Shown here in pieces: positions 25,501 to 40,500 of a stretch of DNA of 64,000 nt. A model generated the notes under the pieces. The model made no database searches and was not told the DNA's origin. It saw nothing but the letters and a program-made list of their open reading frames with translations. The stretch comes from Pomphorhynchus laevis (lineage: Eukaryota > Acanthocephala > Palaeacanthocephala > Echinorhynchida > Pomphorhynchidae). The DNA is taken from positions 17,001-81,000 of the forward strand of contig WNNJ02001130.1 of assembly GCA_012934845.2 (NCBI GenBank), in the 5' to 3' direction. Each line of letters starts with the position of its first letter. Within the stretch, counting starts at the first letter, position 1. The position numbers were made by a program, and so were the translations under genes.

Positions 25501-28500
25501 TTGTAAAATAAAGACAAAAATATTGTATATTTCTTAACTTCTATTTCCATAATTTATCATTTCTTAATTAATTAATTTTTAATTAATTTTTAATTAATTT
25601 ATTTATATTTCTATAATTAACTATATTTTTTAAGGAAATAAAAATTATAAATGAATAAATATTAATGAATATAATGATTCTTTTTAAGGAATACATCTTC
25701 CGCTTAAATATATTTATTTAATTTATGAACAATAATGGTCTCAATTGTGAATATTGCATACACGTGCTGCTATTCTTAATTGGTCGGTTTGATATTATCC
25801 TCGTGTGGTTGTTCGAATCCTATCAGCATCACTGTACACTACAATCAGCGTGGGTAGGCGTGGACTTACTGCTGATGAGGTCCACCCACGCTGATTGTAG
25901 TGTACAGTGATGATGATAGGATTCAAACAACCACATGAGGATAATATCAAACCGACTAATTAAGAATGGTCTCAATGTTTAAGAATTTTAAAAATTACTT
26001 TTCTTTCTACGTCCGTAGTGTTATTAAATATTTTTTTATGCTTGAGTAAATAAATATAAGGTGAGTTCTAAATAATGTAATCTTAAACGGTATTTATTTC
26101 ATTCGTTTCATTCATTTCATTTTCACAAAGAAATTTTTACGAACACATACATTAAATTATACCCAAATGAACGTTTCTGTTATTTCACATGTGTTAGTTT
26201 TGCAGATATTCGTAAGGATTTATGAAATATCCATTTTTGTAACTTATTGGAGTAAACATTTTGTAAGGTATTTTCTAGATTATACGTACAATTTAATGAT
26301 ATCCGACTTTCTCTTCAAATGTTTGTTAACATCTTAGTCCTAAGTCAGCGTGTACAATCACTGTGCTCTGCGTTTTGCATATTAAGGCAAGTATTTACCG
26401 GATAGAAACACAGCTGTCCTAACCAAAATCTTTGAATAAAATGTTTGAATAATTTGTCTTTGACTACAAAAATACTGTGTACAGTACGTAAAATATGAAA
26501 TTCAAACCCTAAATATTTTTAGTGATTGATAATTTTTGACAATTAGCCTTGATTAAGAGCATTAAAAATGTTAATGTTAACCTATTCGACATTCCTTTGT
26601 TTCCTCAAGGACATCAAAAATAGCAATATTAAAATATGTTTTCGATTAGTTGATTGACTTAAATTGTGATTAAATGGTAGTGATTTATTAAGGTAAATAA
26701 AAACTTTTTTGTTGACCCCTTTCCTTCGAAATATAAACAAAATATTGTTAATATTTCGACATTCAAAATATTAATATTAAGATTATTATATTAATATTAT
26801 CATATTCATTAATATTATAAAATATTAATGAAGAGTGGTCAAGCTTCATCATCGGGCGCCTCTACGTCTTTCGACAACGCGATCTTGTGGCTTTGACGTG
26901 TGCTTACAAAGAAGTCAATTGAGAGTCCATGCTCGAGGTTTGAACCTCGTACATATAGTTTGCAATGCACACGCATTGCAAACGATTAGTTGATTGACTT
27001 AAATTGTGATTAAATAGTGGTGATTGATTTAGGTCAATAAATTTTTTTGCTGACCACTTTCCTTTGAAATATTAACAAAATATTGTTAATATTTCGACAT
27101 TCAAAATATTATAAAATATTAATGAATATTATCATATTCATTAATATTATTAAATATTAATGAATATAATCATATTCATTAATATTATAAAATATTAATG
27201 AAGACTGTTCCCGCTTTATTATCGGGTGCCTCTACGTATTTCGACAACGCGATATTGCGGCTTTGGCGTGTGCATACAGATAAGTCAATTGATAGTCCAT
27301 GCTGGAGGTTTGAACCCCATACATAGAGTTTGCAATGCACACGCTTTCCTCATTCAGCCTCGCGGGGCCGAAAGGTGAGGCGTGTGCATTAATATTAATA
27401 AATATTATCATATTTATTAATATTATAAAAGATTGATATAAATGCTAATATTTTACATTCTAAATGATTAAGTTTGATTATCAATATAGATAAGATATAA
27501 ATAATTATGATATTAAATGTTAAATGAATGGAAAAACGACAATTTATTCTATAAAAAGATTCAGTTCAATATTTCGATTGGTGTTGCTATCATCAAAAAC
27601 CTTACTTAAACCTTAATTAAATCTTTGGTTTCCATAGAAGTATATGAAAGATGTAAACTTTACTGAATTTTTAAATAGATACAAAACCAAAAAATATAAA
27701 TTAAATGGTCAAGTTCAATATTTCAAAAATCAGTTTAACATTTCAGTAGCTGCTGCTATCATCATGAACTACTACTGTCTTCCCTCGATTATAAGACACT
27801 AAAAAACGATTTTCACCATTTTTTCAAGATAAAAAATAGGGAAAATTCCTTGAATATAAGACACCGCCCTATATTCGAATAATGGACAGTTTAATAAAAA
27901 AAGACAGAATTAAGGTTTTAATAAATAGAAAACATGCTTAAGTTTTAAGATAGAGTGAGTATCATCTTTTGTATCTTCATGGTCTCCAAAATTATATGTT
28001 TGATCTGCTTTAACTGGATTGAGGCAATAAAAAAGCTTTATATTGAGCTTGTAAGTTTTAGCCGCTTCAAAGACTTCCAATTCTAAACAAGATGTTCCAT
28101 TTACCCTAATTTCTTTCAAATAGGTCTTGTCAAATAAATTTTTTGAATCTACATCACTCTGAATATTGTTTATTATTCTATCGCGGATGTTAAGATGATG
28201 GTTTACTTGATCATATAATATATATGAAATAACCTTAACAAGCTATTTCCGCCCTCTCCAAAAAAAGAATCATTTTCCAAATCTTTATATTCTATTTGAT
28301 CAACTAAGTTTTCATCTTTACTAAATAATAAATTATCAGAATTTACGATTTCCTCCATTAAAAGATATTTTAGCGGAGAATGTAAATCAAAAACATTCAA
28401 TTCTTCTTTTGAAATACCACATATTTTAAAACGTTTTCATCATATCTCGATCAACTGATTTAGAAAAATCGTAACAGATATTAGTTACCATGTTATATGA

Positions 28501-31500
28501 TGGTTTTTGTTAGATTCCCTGATTTGGTTTGGTTATTTTCACCTTTCATTGTTATTCTCATCCATTTAGTTAACCTATCTTCGTAAAATTGCTGAAATGG
28601 TATGTTGACCGAAACATCTAGCATCTGCAAAAGAGGAATTATACCTTGTAATATAAAAAATAAAAACATTGCGTTTAATATATCTATTTGCCAACTTTAA
28701 ATGAGCACTAAAGGAATCCATTATAACTAAAACCGTATCTCTTGCGAATCTAGTTTCAGGCAAGATTCGCAATATTAGAATGAAATTTTCCAAAAAGGAT
28801 GAAGCTATATCCTCGCTCCACATTCCTGTTTTATTAACTTCTACAAATCAAATCAGCTAACTGAGTCTACGTATTTAATATAATTATAAAATAAACAAAA
28901 CATAATAATGCTAAATCAAAATTTAATAATTAAATAATAAAATTAATAATTGTTTTTAGATTTTTATAATTTAAATCAAGTTAAAATAAAAAATTGAAAT
29001 TTAAAATAAACGTCATTTTTATTAATTGACTAATAAATAACAGACGTTGTATCAGAATAAGAATTAGAGGTCATCAGGAGGAATTGCTATGCTATCAGGT
29101 TTCGGCCCCTAACTCCTCTACCCAACATAGCAGCGGGGCCAAATACATGCTAATGATGTATTTCCTCTGAAATAACTATCTAGTATCTTATTCTAATACA
29201 AAGTATATTATTTATTATCCATCCATAAAAATTTGCCACTTAAGAGTTTAAATTTATTCTTTATATTATTGTGTTGATTTATATATTTTACTATTTTCTG
29301 CTTGATGTTATTTTTATAGTAACCTAGTTTAAAATATGTATCTATTAAATTATTTAAATGATTTTGAAGAAAGCCAATATCATTACATATTGTTGCAATT
29401 CTTAAAATTTCATTATTTAATGTATTATATTTTATATTATATGGTATGCATGAATGCTCATACAAAAATATGTTTCTTGTAAATTTAAATATGTCATCTT
29501 TACGATATAAATTAATAGTAGTTTTAGTTAATGTTAATTTAATGTTCATATCTAGATATACACCTTCTTTATCATTAATATTGGTTTTGTTAAGAATAAG
29601 GCTTTCTGAATAAATTTGTTCACTAATTGAATAAAAATTATTAGAATTAAATACACATATATCATCAATGTATCGAAACATATATTTCATATATTTATAT
29701 TGTTTAGATTTAGTTTTTACACAGTTATGAACAAATTCATATTCTATAAAGCTTAAAAACAAGTCAGCTATAATTGGGCTACTATTACCACCCATTGGAA
29801 CACCTTTTACTTGTCTAAATATAGATGTCCCTACTTTTAAATAATTTTGATTTATCAAAATATTTAAGGATTCTATTAATTCAATTTTATCCATATATTT
29901 ATATTTATTTGATGGTTTAATTTTTGTTAGATAGGCGTTATAATTATTATAACATATATATGTATATCTTTTTCCGAATACAAGATTAATTAATTTTACT
30001 AACGCTTCTTTAATATCTGCTACATCTAGATTTGTATAAAGCGTACTAAAATCGTATGTATTTATATTTTGAAAATTTATTCCTTTATACATTTTGATTG
30101 ACATATTTTGGTTTCTTCTCTAAATTTGAAAATAAACAATGGCCAGCAATAGAATTACCATCAGCTGAAATAACAGGTGTATATGCAAATCTTGCACGCG
30201 AGATGTTTGCTTTTAATTGTATAACATTTGTTAATCCCTTTAATGTTAAAGTTCGATTTATTCCCTGCCTAAAATATTTTGGTATTTGATCTTTTATGTA
30301 ATATTTTTTATAATCGCCCTTGTTGATTCAATAAGCTCTTTTGTTAAAGCCTTAGCATCATCAAGTAATTTTCTATCAGACGTTTGAACCCTTGAAACCA
30401 AATCTTCCTTTGAAATTTTGCAAATATCCGTTTGAACAATGAAAGCTTTCTAAACGCAACTCTTTGGCGTTGTTTGTTGTTTTAAGTTGAAGATATTTAT
30501 CTTTCACAACAAGTCCCTTGTTATTCATACAGTAGACACAATATATAAGTTTAGCGTCTTGTTCTTCATAGGGTCCCACCACTGACTCTTCTTCCACGAC
30601 CAACTCTTCTGGTCGAAGCAATAGATTTGTTTGAGTTAAACAAAATTGCATTGTATTCTCTCTTTTTCTCGAGCCAACTATGTAACATATAGGAGATTCC
30701 GTATTTTTTCGACAATCTCAGTTTTGATTTGTTTATGATCGTCAGTATTTCGTGACTCGTAGTCTCCAATTTGAATCTAAGTGTATAACTTTTCTTCTAC
30801 AAAAGTTTTTTTCAGACATGAAGGGTAAAAATGAAAAATTTTAAATTCCCTTGATTATAAGACACTGTTTAATATTCATATATAAGAAGGTAGTGTTTTA
30901 TATTCAAATATAGGATGGTATCTTATAATCAAAGGGTTGACAGTAGTAGTTCCCGATGATATCACCATTATTAAAAACGACAATTTATTCGAAAAAATTA
31001 AATTCAATATTTCAATAGATGTTACTGTCATCAGCAGGCACTACTAGTAGTTCCTGATGATAGCACCAGCTATTGAAATGTGATACTAATTTTTGACAAT
31101 TTTTTCGAAAAAAGGATAAATTCAATATTTCAAAAGCTGCTGCTATCATCATTGTAAAGTATTCATAGTTTCAATGATGATAGCAGCATCTGTTGAAATA
31201 TAAAACTGAATATTTTTTTCAAATAAATTGTCGTTTCTCTGGTTCCATTCTATAAATAATTACAATTAAAAGAAACAAATTGATATTTTCAATTAGATCT
31301 TAATGTATATAAAATATTAACCAGAGTGGCTAGGTAAAGTAATCCATAAATCCAACTTTTTATATAATTATATAATGTTATCATTGTAATAATATTATAT
31401 TATTACAAACAAAGTTCGCCCTGACAATAAACGTCTTTCGCAACAACAAACAACATTTTTGAAAATATCCATTTGTTTCTATTAATTGTAATTATTAGTT

Positions 31501-34500
31501 GAATATAACCAAAGAAACGACAATTTATTCGATAACAAAATTCATTTCAATATTTCAATCACGATAGGAATATTGAAAATCAACTGAATATTTTCAATTA
31601 GACGTTAATGTATATAAAATATCAACACTATTTTCATGTCGAGCCCTTTTATGCCGACATTATCAGATAATAAGTGATAAAATTATTCTAACCGTTACCT
31701 ATCAAAGGATGATTTCCATCTTATGAGAAAATTTCATTCTTTAAACTATTTGTCTGTCAGAAAGCGAATTTTTCGGCCGAAAAGCGATTAAACATTATCT
31801 TCAATGACCTGCGAGCAAAGACCATTTTACTTCAATGCATAAGCGAGGAGATTCAGGGGGAAACGCGCATGTATATTAGAAACCATCTCAGGGTACAGCT
31901 CTTTCCATCTGTAAGCGTCGTATGAAAACATAGTTCACTTGTCTTACTATATTTGTCCATTGATTTGTAAATTACATTTCTAATAACATTTCTAATTACA
32001 TTTAATTACATTTGCCATTATATAATCATCTAATTATATAATTATCCTTAATCTGTCATTTTATATGAATCGTAAAATTGTATTTTTTTATCAGATGACA
32101 ATGTCGATATTAAGAAATTTCAGTGCGTCCTTCTTTTTAAATTTAAAATCGTTTTTTGTTGAAATTGTAAATATATTCTTAATTTGAAACTTACAAATAC
32201 CTACCGACATAGTAGAAATGTCGACCGACTAGTCAACATTGCTATTTATGTGGCCTAGTCGGCATCCTTTGGTTTCTCGGAGACATCAAAAATAGCAATA
32301 CTTAATCGTGTGTTAGATTACTTGATTGACATGAATCAGACCTGGTGGTTATTGATTTCTGTTATCTATCAAATGATGATAACCGTCTTATGAAAAATGT
32401 TTATTCTCTGAAATAATGATATTTGGAACAACAAATATGGATCTTTAAACATGATTCTTTGAAACTTTCTCCAAATAGGATGATAGGGACGTTGGAATAA
32501 ATGCCAAACCAAGCACATATCCATGCACCGACGGGTCCATGTGACGGTCTCAAGTCATAGTGATCTCAGTCTATCTTTATAAGGCAGCGACGCGAACGTT
32601 GGTGCTAGTTTTGTTGCCTTGCGAAGTATCCTCTCTGATTTCTTATGCTCATGCACAGTACGTGGGTATGCAACCGGAGCTGCATATAAAGTCTACTCAA
32701 TGATGTCTACTTCAGCCTCAGTCTACACAGAGGCTGAAGAACAGTCGGATCCACACTAACAAACGCGCGTCGATTCATACCTATCATTTTATTTAGTTGG
32801 CACAAGCTTACTCAGTGTGCTTTTTGGTTGCTAAATTAGAGGTATCCCATACTCCTAAATCTTTGTAACCATCGACACTTTCAACAAGACAACCCTTATA
32901 TTTGTAATAAACAGATGTTAGTTGCTTGCAATCATTACTAATAATACGCAAGTGTTTGCATTTCGAAACATTTATCACTAGCTTGTAATACGCCGCTCAC
33001 AACTCCACATTATCTATGTCAATTTACAAATTATCAACATCCTTACATGAATAAATGGTCCGCCATATTTTTAAATCATCTACATACAAACATGACCGAG
33101 AACGAATGCACCCAAGCAAATAGTTAACATAAATGTTGAATAAAAGCGGACCTAATACTAGACCTTGATGTACTCCAAGATTACATTTTCTAGACACAGA
33201 TAATGACCGATCGACAAGTACTCGAAAGCAAAGATCACCAAGAAATTCTCTAATCCAATCAACAAGTATGTTTGCGAGTCCAGTATTGACAAGTTTCTGA
33301 AGAAGTAGACCATGATCTACTCTATCAAAAGCTTTTGAAAAGTCAAGAATATAATGTCTGTATCAGTAGACTGTGCCTTATTCTCTGTCCAATCAAATTG
33401 ATCACCAAGCAAATTTGAAACAGTTGAATAACCCTCTCGAAATCCATGCTGATTCTGGACTAAAATGTTTCCTACATGAAAAAACTCAACCATGTAGCGA
33501 TGCACAAACCTCTCCAACACTCTACAGCATATGCAAGTAATGGTTACATGTCTATAATTTTTGACGGTATAGCGATATCCCTTCTTGAAGTAAGGAAGAA
33601 CAATTGACTGCCTCCGCACATTAGGAAGAGATCTTTCTAAGATTGACTGGCGAAAAATTGCACAGAGAGGAACGTAAACTTTGCCTGCTAATCTGCGCAG
33701 ATAAACAGAAGGTAATAAGTCACAACCTCTTGAATTATTTGCTTTAAGACGGCGCTATTCGGAATAGACTTAAGCTGGCGTTAACAAATTGTCAAGGTCC
33801 AACTAAGGACACGTGTCAGAGTAAGTGTTCAGCACACTAGATTCAATACAAAAAGTTCCATGTTCATTTGCGGGCTCTTCTGAAGTGCAATAGTGTGCCG
33901 CAAACTCTTCAGCTAGGTCATTTGCGGCAATGTCATAGAAGTAGTGACAAGTTGAAGAATCAACAGCTCCCCTACTTGATATGTACTGAAAAAGGGCATT
34001 TGAATCGTATTTACACTGGTTAGCTAAAGCATTCTCAAATGCACACCGCTTCTTCATCTTCAATGAATTGAATAAATTTCTTACCTGCTTAAAAACATCA
34101 TAACTACACTCCCTAACTTTGTAGCGATTTAAGATCAAATTACGAGTCCTCAATGTTGAACGTAACTCGGAATCGAACCAGGGAGAATCTTTTCGACGTG
34201 TCCTGCCTTCGAAATGATTATATTATCTGCTTACTCTAACACTGATGTTTATTGAATGTGAACTCAGGACATTTGTATCGCTATTCAACATTACATCTAC
34301 TAGGATGGCTGCTCCAGTAATGTAGATTTACATTTCTGTATATTACTTTCAGTAGAGGATCGTATTCTAACGATCTATTAGAAACCTTTCCAATGTGTGA
34401 GATCCGCTAACCTGTTCATTGTTTTTCATGCTGCCACGTGCAATGAATGTTTTTATTTAACTTGATTGTATCAGTGAGCTTGAATTTTTTTGATTGTGGT

Positions 34501-37500
34501 ACTAGAATATTCTCACAGGTATTGCTCCTTTTTTGATACAACAGGATGCTACTAATTAGCCTGGGTGGGTCTCATATGCTGCTAACCCTGACCTACATTT
34601 ACACATGAATGAGAAATCCATATACTAAAGTATATGAAATATACTTTAGTATTTACTAAAATTAGTAAATTTATAAAATTAGAATAAATATACTTTAGTA
34701 TATATACTAAAGATATTTCATATACTTTATATATAGAATAGGATACTATAGAATATTCTAATATATTCTATATAGAATATAGAATATACTATAGAAACTA
34801 AAGTTTCTCTTATCCTAAAAATATTTCTTATTATAAATTTATGATGAAACATGCTGTCGTTCTAGCCAATAAATTAAAAATTTTGATATTTCTAATACAC
34901 CCGTCTATTGACAACGCGTTTACTCTAGCAATACTGTATTGTTGCGAACACTTTTATATTTTGTTCTTATTTGTATTGTCCAGACCGGAAAACTTCGTGG
35001 CTAATAAATTATCTACATTATCGTCATATTTCTAGAGAATTTCAAATTTTATTTTAAAAGCGTTTAATTATTATCGTCTATGCATCTATGCCATGATGTA
35101 TATATCAGCTGTACGTAAACTTCGTATTACATTAAGGTGTCTGCATTCAATGTGTATTCTTGGAAAGCATATTGAGCGCGTTGCTCGCAAACAAAGCATT
35201 GGGTTAGACTTTTCTAATTTTATACTTATTCTATAAAATAAATTCTAAATGCATTATTAGATAATTTTGACAAATATGGCTTGTAGCCGTCTCCCTTACA
35301 TTGTTTTTAAATAACAAATGCATTTATTTGAAGAATCTTAATGACTGAATAATTTTTAATGTATTATAAATATGTTTTATTATATAATATAATATATTTA
35401 TGTTACGCGACAAATGCGTGCCACTGCACTCTTACAAGTCCACAAACAAAGAATCAAGGTAAATGAGCGTACTTTATCCCGAACTAGAGGTTTAAGCAAA
35501 ATTCGGTTTTTGAAATGGAAGCTTAGGAAAACGGGATTATCAGCGATAGAAAAATTTGTAGATGCTAATGATGGGAAGGAGGATCTAAGCCTAGGCGTTG
35601 AAGTAGGATGATCCGCATAATTTTGGATTTATTAGGATTCGGAGTAGGACGATAAGAAGAAAGATGATTGAAAATTGAGGCAAAACTGTTGGAATCAGAA
35701 ACACTAAGATTACGAATACGACAATCGGGTGAATGAGAATAGATTATAATGAATATGAGCATAGATGATAACATATGATATATGATAAATCGAAGGCAAT
35801 TCACATTAAAGAAGAAATATTAGCAAATGGCCTATTACGGAGCCCTGTAATACATTGGACGGATGGTAGAATCATTAAAAAGAGAAGAATTAGAACATAC
35901 GCGAAATGTACGGTTTGATATACATGAGGTAAACAAAGCTATAGTGGGTAAAGAGAAGCCATATTCATGGAAGGCAATGGAGAAGAATCGAGTGATCGAC
36001 GATGTCAAAAGCAGATAAGAGATCAAAAGAAACTATGACACCACATAATTTTTGATCACGCGAGATGAATAAGTCGTTATAAACTTTAAGACATGCAATT
36101 TCAGTTGAGTGATTAGAGAGAAAACCGGCTTTGAAGGAAGGAATTAAGTTGGAGGAAAAACCTCGAACTTAATTAATAACCTTGCAAAGCCGGTGTTTGA
36201 AACATCGGCTTTGGAGAGGGTTAGAAAAAGTGATATAGGACTGTACGAAGATTGTAGTGTGGGTCGAGTGATTGCTTTTTGAGAATAAGGCGAACAGTGG
36301 CATATTTCCAGTTAGAAGGAAATGTACGGCTACGGATGGACGAGTTGAACAATGTGATTAGGGAAGGGTGAGATATATGGCAGATATTTTTAAGCAAGTG
36401 TGTAGGAATTGGGTCAGAAGTAGACGTTTTATTAGGTAATGTCAGAAAAACTAAAGAACCTTAATCAGATGAAACGGGAAGAAGGCGGAAAAGCTCTGTT
36501 AGGGAAGTTTTTAAAGAGAAGAGAGGATACAAGGGGCATATTGGTAGAAGAGAAAGTAAATTAGATAGCTTATATTGTAGATAACAAGACAATTAATCAG
36601 GATATTTGTTAAAAAGGGTAGATGATCTTGAAAGAATTGAGTTTTAGATTTTCCAATGATATTTAGAGTTGGAAATGACTCAAGCTGATTTCGCCTAAAG
36701 AGAGTACGTTTAGTACAATGAATGATATATACTTTAGCATATGGATGAGATTGGAACGGCAGAGAAAGGTAAGAAGTACCGATTTTTGAAATAAGTGAGT
36801 TGGGAGAAAGTATAAGAAAGCGATGCAACACACGAAAAGAGTAATGAAGTCGCCGTTTATAAGACTACAGTTGGATCAAACCGTGGAAATAGTGCAAGCG
36901 CTGAAAGCAACGTGATTGTTTAGGCAGAAGATGATTTAAGATAGTCGTAAGTTCAGAATGAAACAAAATGCAGAGATCATTGAGAGAAATATGGTTAAGT
37001 GGAAGTGTAAAGTATGAATAATTGAGTAAGGCTTCTCGGAGAATAAGTGTATCAAGATGTTTCCATGGTCGAGTTGGATTAGCTAATGCTTTAATTAAAG
37101 GAGAATTGTGATAAGCGAGAGTGACAAGGAAATGATCGGAAAACACGGATCGGAAATTGACAAATATGTATATACATTGAAGCAGTTGGGAACATCAATG
37201 ATGTCAAGGGCTTAGCCGAGAATATGAGTGTGACTTGTTGAAAGTAATCTTTAGTTTTATACAGAAAAAAGATTAGTTAGAGTGATATAGTCAGAGTCAG
37301 CCGGGCGATCAAGACGAATGTTAAAGTCACCGACTTTAAGTGGAATGGATGTTAGAATTAATTTTAGGTAGATATGTTGGGTGATAAACATCGCCAACAA
37401 TGCCGCAAATTATCTATGCAAATATAATTAAAATTTGATTTAATTTTGAATTAAAAATACGGAATTAGCACATCTTAGGAAATACAAGAAGCTGAATTAT

Positions 37501-40500
37501 TAAAATGATTTGTTTTTTGTAAATACTGCAATTTAAATTGACAATATTGCAAAAATTTTAAAATCTGTAAATGATTTTGTGAAAATATCTCGAAAAGTTT
37601 CATTTGCAAAGGCATTACCTGATTGACGAAGCATTCCAAACACGCTTAGTTCAGAACTTTTAGTTCATTCAATAAATATAAAACGTGCCTAATCCATTAA
37701 ATCTATTATAGTTAATCTCATATTTGAAATTAATTACTTTGAAATCACGATATTTGCCAACTTTACTCAAAGTGAAAATGTTTCGTGTCTATTCTTCATA
37801 AATGAATCAGTCAAAGCAAACCAAAAGCGAATTTAAAAATATTGCGAACTTTAATGTTGAGATTTTTTTCCACTGTACTGTTGAATGGTTGGACTTATAT
37901 GGTACTGTTTAACTGTAGAGTTATGATCCCGATATCAGACATTTTTAAGAATCCGAAGGCACAAAAACTTTATAGTCGTCTTCGAAATTCCATGAAGAGA
38001 TATTAATAAACTAGCAAGGTCTTTTAAAGGTTTAAATATCAATTAATCATATCAGCTAACTGAGTCTACGTATTTAATATAATTATAAAATAAACAAAAC
38101 ATGCTAATGCTAAATCAAAATTTAATAATTAAATAATAAAATTAATGATTGTTTTTAGATTTCTTATAATTTAAATCAAGTTAAAATAAAAAATTGAAAT
38201 TTAAAATAAACGTTATTTTTATAAATTGATTAATAAAAAACAGACGTTGTATCAGAATAAGAATTATAGGTTTAGAAAGAATTAAATATTTAAATATTTT
38301 AATTCGATATTTTTACCGTAAATTATAAAATCTCTTTATTCCAGTTTTAACCAAATACGCAATTTTATTTGATAGTTTGCAACATTTGTTGCATAATTGT
38401 AATAATGTTTTTTGTAAATATTTTTCTTAGAACTAATTTAATTCGATTTTTTAGCTTAAATTTTAAAATCTTTTTATTAAATTTAAACCAAACACGTTAT
38501 TTTATTTGATAGTTTGCAACATTTATGGCATAATTGTACTACATCATCTTTTGTAAATTAGCAATCCCTACGGCTACACATGTCCGACAATGTATTCGAA
38601 TCAGAATGAATTTAAATACTTGTAAGTCTGCTAATTGGGATCATATTTAAATGGGATTAAATTAAAATTTCCATATATTTCATTAAGTAAAATAAAAGCA
38701 GTGACCCCTCGAAACTTTTATCGATATCAGCTTAAGACATATTTTGAGTGAATTGTAAAACAAGTGATCGTAGCACTTCATATAAAACATTCAGCGCAGG
38801 TATTAGAACAGGTTATTGATGTAAAAAAATCGGTATTCAACTTTGTTCAAACAATGTGAATGATGTGATGGCAATTGTAAATTGATTACATTTACAAATA
38901 ATTGTTAAAAATAACTATTAAAAATAACATTAAAAATCATGAGCTTGTTGTTACTCCGATATCGATTCTATCTGATTGTAGAGATGACGTGTACATATTA
39001 ATGTTCAATTTATGTTTTCAATTAAACGTGTGCTAACTGAGACGTAATGCTTGCTAGTCGCATTCTCAAATGTTTTTCGCCAGCTATTACCCATGAACTA
39101 TTTATATTAAATATTAATAGAGCAATTAGATAAAATTGATTACTTCTACCTTAATTATATTTGTTGATATTTGTTGATTATTGATCCTTGTGTTTTTCAA
39201 TAACGAATTATAAAAGGTAACTAGAAAATAAATTAAATATTCAAACTGATTTTGATCTATTCTTAATTTTGAAATAACTTGCTAAATTATATGAACATTA
39301 ATATTGTCATCTTTTTCGAGACAAATCAAAAGCAAGAACAAATAATAAATTTAGTATTAACTAATTTGTAAATACTGTTTATATTAATGTGATTACTACA
39401 AAATAAAAGTTTCATTTTAACATTGTTTTAAATTTTAAATAATGTGATAAAATATAAATTATGTTTGATTTAATTTATTACTAACTAAACGATTAAATTC
39501 ATACAAGTAGATTCTTGATTCCCACTTTGTTAATCCTTAATCTAAACCTTGTTTTCTGATAATTACATTTGACAGGAAAATTGACAGGAAAATTGACCGG
39601 AATATGCGAATGACTGAACTTCTAACAAAACACATTTTTCCTTGCGTTGAGTATATGTGAGTATGTTTTTGTTTGATAAATCCTAAGATTTATTTCATTA
39701 ATTTATTAATTAAATTAATAAATAAAAAATTAATTTTTTTATTCATTTTGAATACAGCGTTTGCTTTTCAATTGTTTAGTGTTTATACTAATACATCTTA
39801 TAATATTTTTCAAATATATTGAATTTGAAATAAAATAGTTTACTGTTGTAAATGGCTTTGAATCAAACCACATGGAAAAACTTCAAATTTAGTTATCATA
39901 TATTATCTATTTTGTAATAACATACCTCATCATTTGTTGTAGATGGTTTATGTTTTGTGAAACCCGCAATACATAGAACTTCCAAAACGTTGACAAACAC
40001 GACGTGTATCATCAGTGTTTTGATATACAAAGATATTTTGTTGAAATATTTTAAAATTATAATTTGGTTTTTAGATATTTAGATATATATTCATTTAAAT
40101 TATTTGCAATCAATTATTAGAAATAATTTATCTTTTTAAATTAGCTTTATGAATTTATGAATTTTAATTTAAATTAGATTCATGAAATTTATCATTTGTA
40201 ATATTATTTTTAGAAATTTATCGACTAAATTTCCACTAATTTTAGTAAATCTAAATAAATTATAATTAGGATTTTGATTGAATAATTGATTATTAACGGA
40301 ATATTATATAATATTAATATAATAATTATATTAATCTATCAAAATATTTTATTATGTAATAAAGCAGCTTTATTGGCTTACAATTTTTTAGATTTTGAAA
40401 AAGTAAAAAAATGGAAATAAAAATACAAAAAAATATTGATTGTTAAATCAATAATTTTATCAATAAATTAGCTTTATAAATATAATTTTCAAGAACAAAT

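Larger units (their letters stand above)
27775..30943 (-). mobile_element. pogo/Tigger-like DNA transposon, decayed, with an internal Penelope-like insertion
   Basis: Ends are inverted repeats of about 25 bp (CTGTC...GATTATAAGA) with TA on each side (27773-27774, 30944-30945). The inverted similarity continues outward (GAACTACTA), so the exact edge is uncertain. Minus-strand transposase pieces in order: psq-type helix-turn-helix ([20 protein letters not shown], about 30600-30740), CENP-B-type helix-turn-helix ([19 protein letters not shown], about 30385-30445), [17 protein letters not shown] (about 30140-30190), [19 protein letters not shown] (about 28780-28840), and the DDE motif VIMDSFSAH (about 28695-28720). 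The C-terminal third is scrambled. Confidence 0.75.

Noticed and set aside
26200-26270. TTTTGCAG ... GTAAGG block at 26211-26268 as another LRR exon
   Set aside because: In the required phase it contains a stop and has no LRR pattern.
30098-30289. 63-codon + frame
   Set aside because: The minus strand here reads Tigger-like transposase ([15 protein letters not shown]), so this is a shadow.
31850-31915. ATTCAG ... GTAAGC block as an LRR exon
   Set aside because: Open in phase 2 but the peptide ([14 protein letters not shown]) has no LRR spacing.
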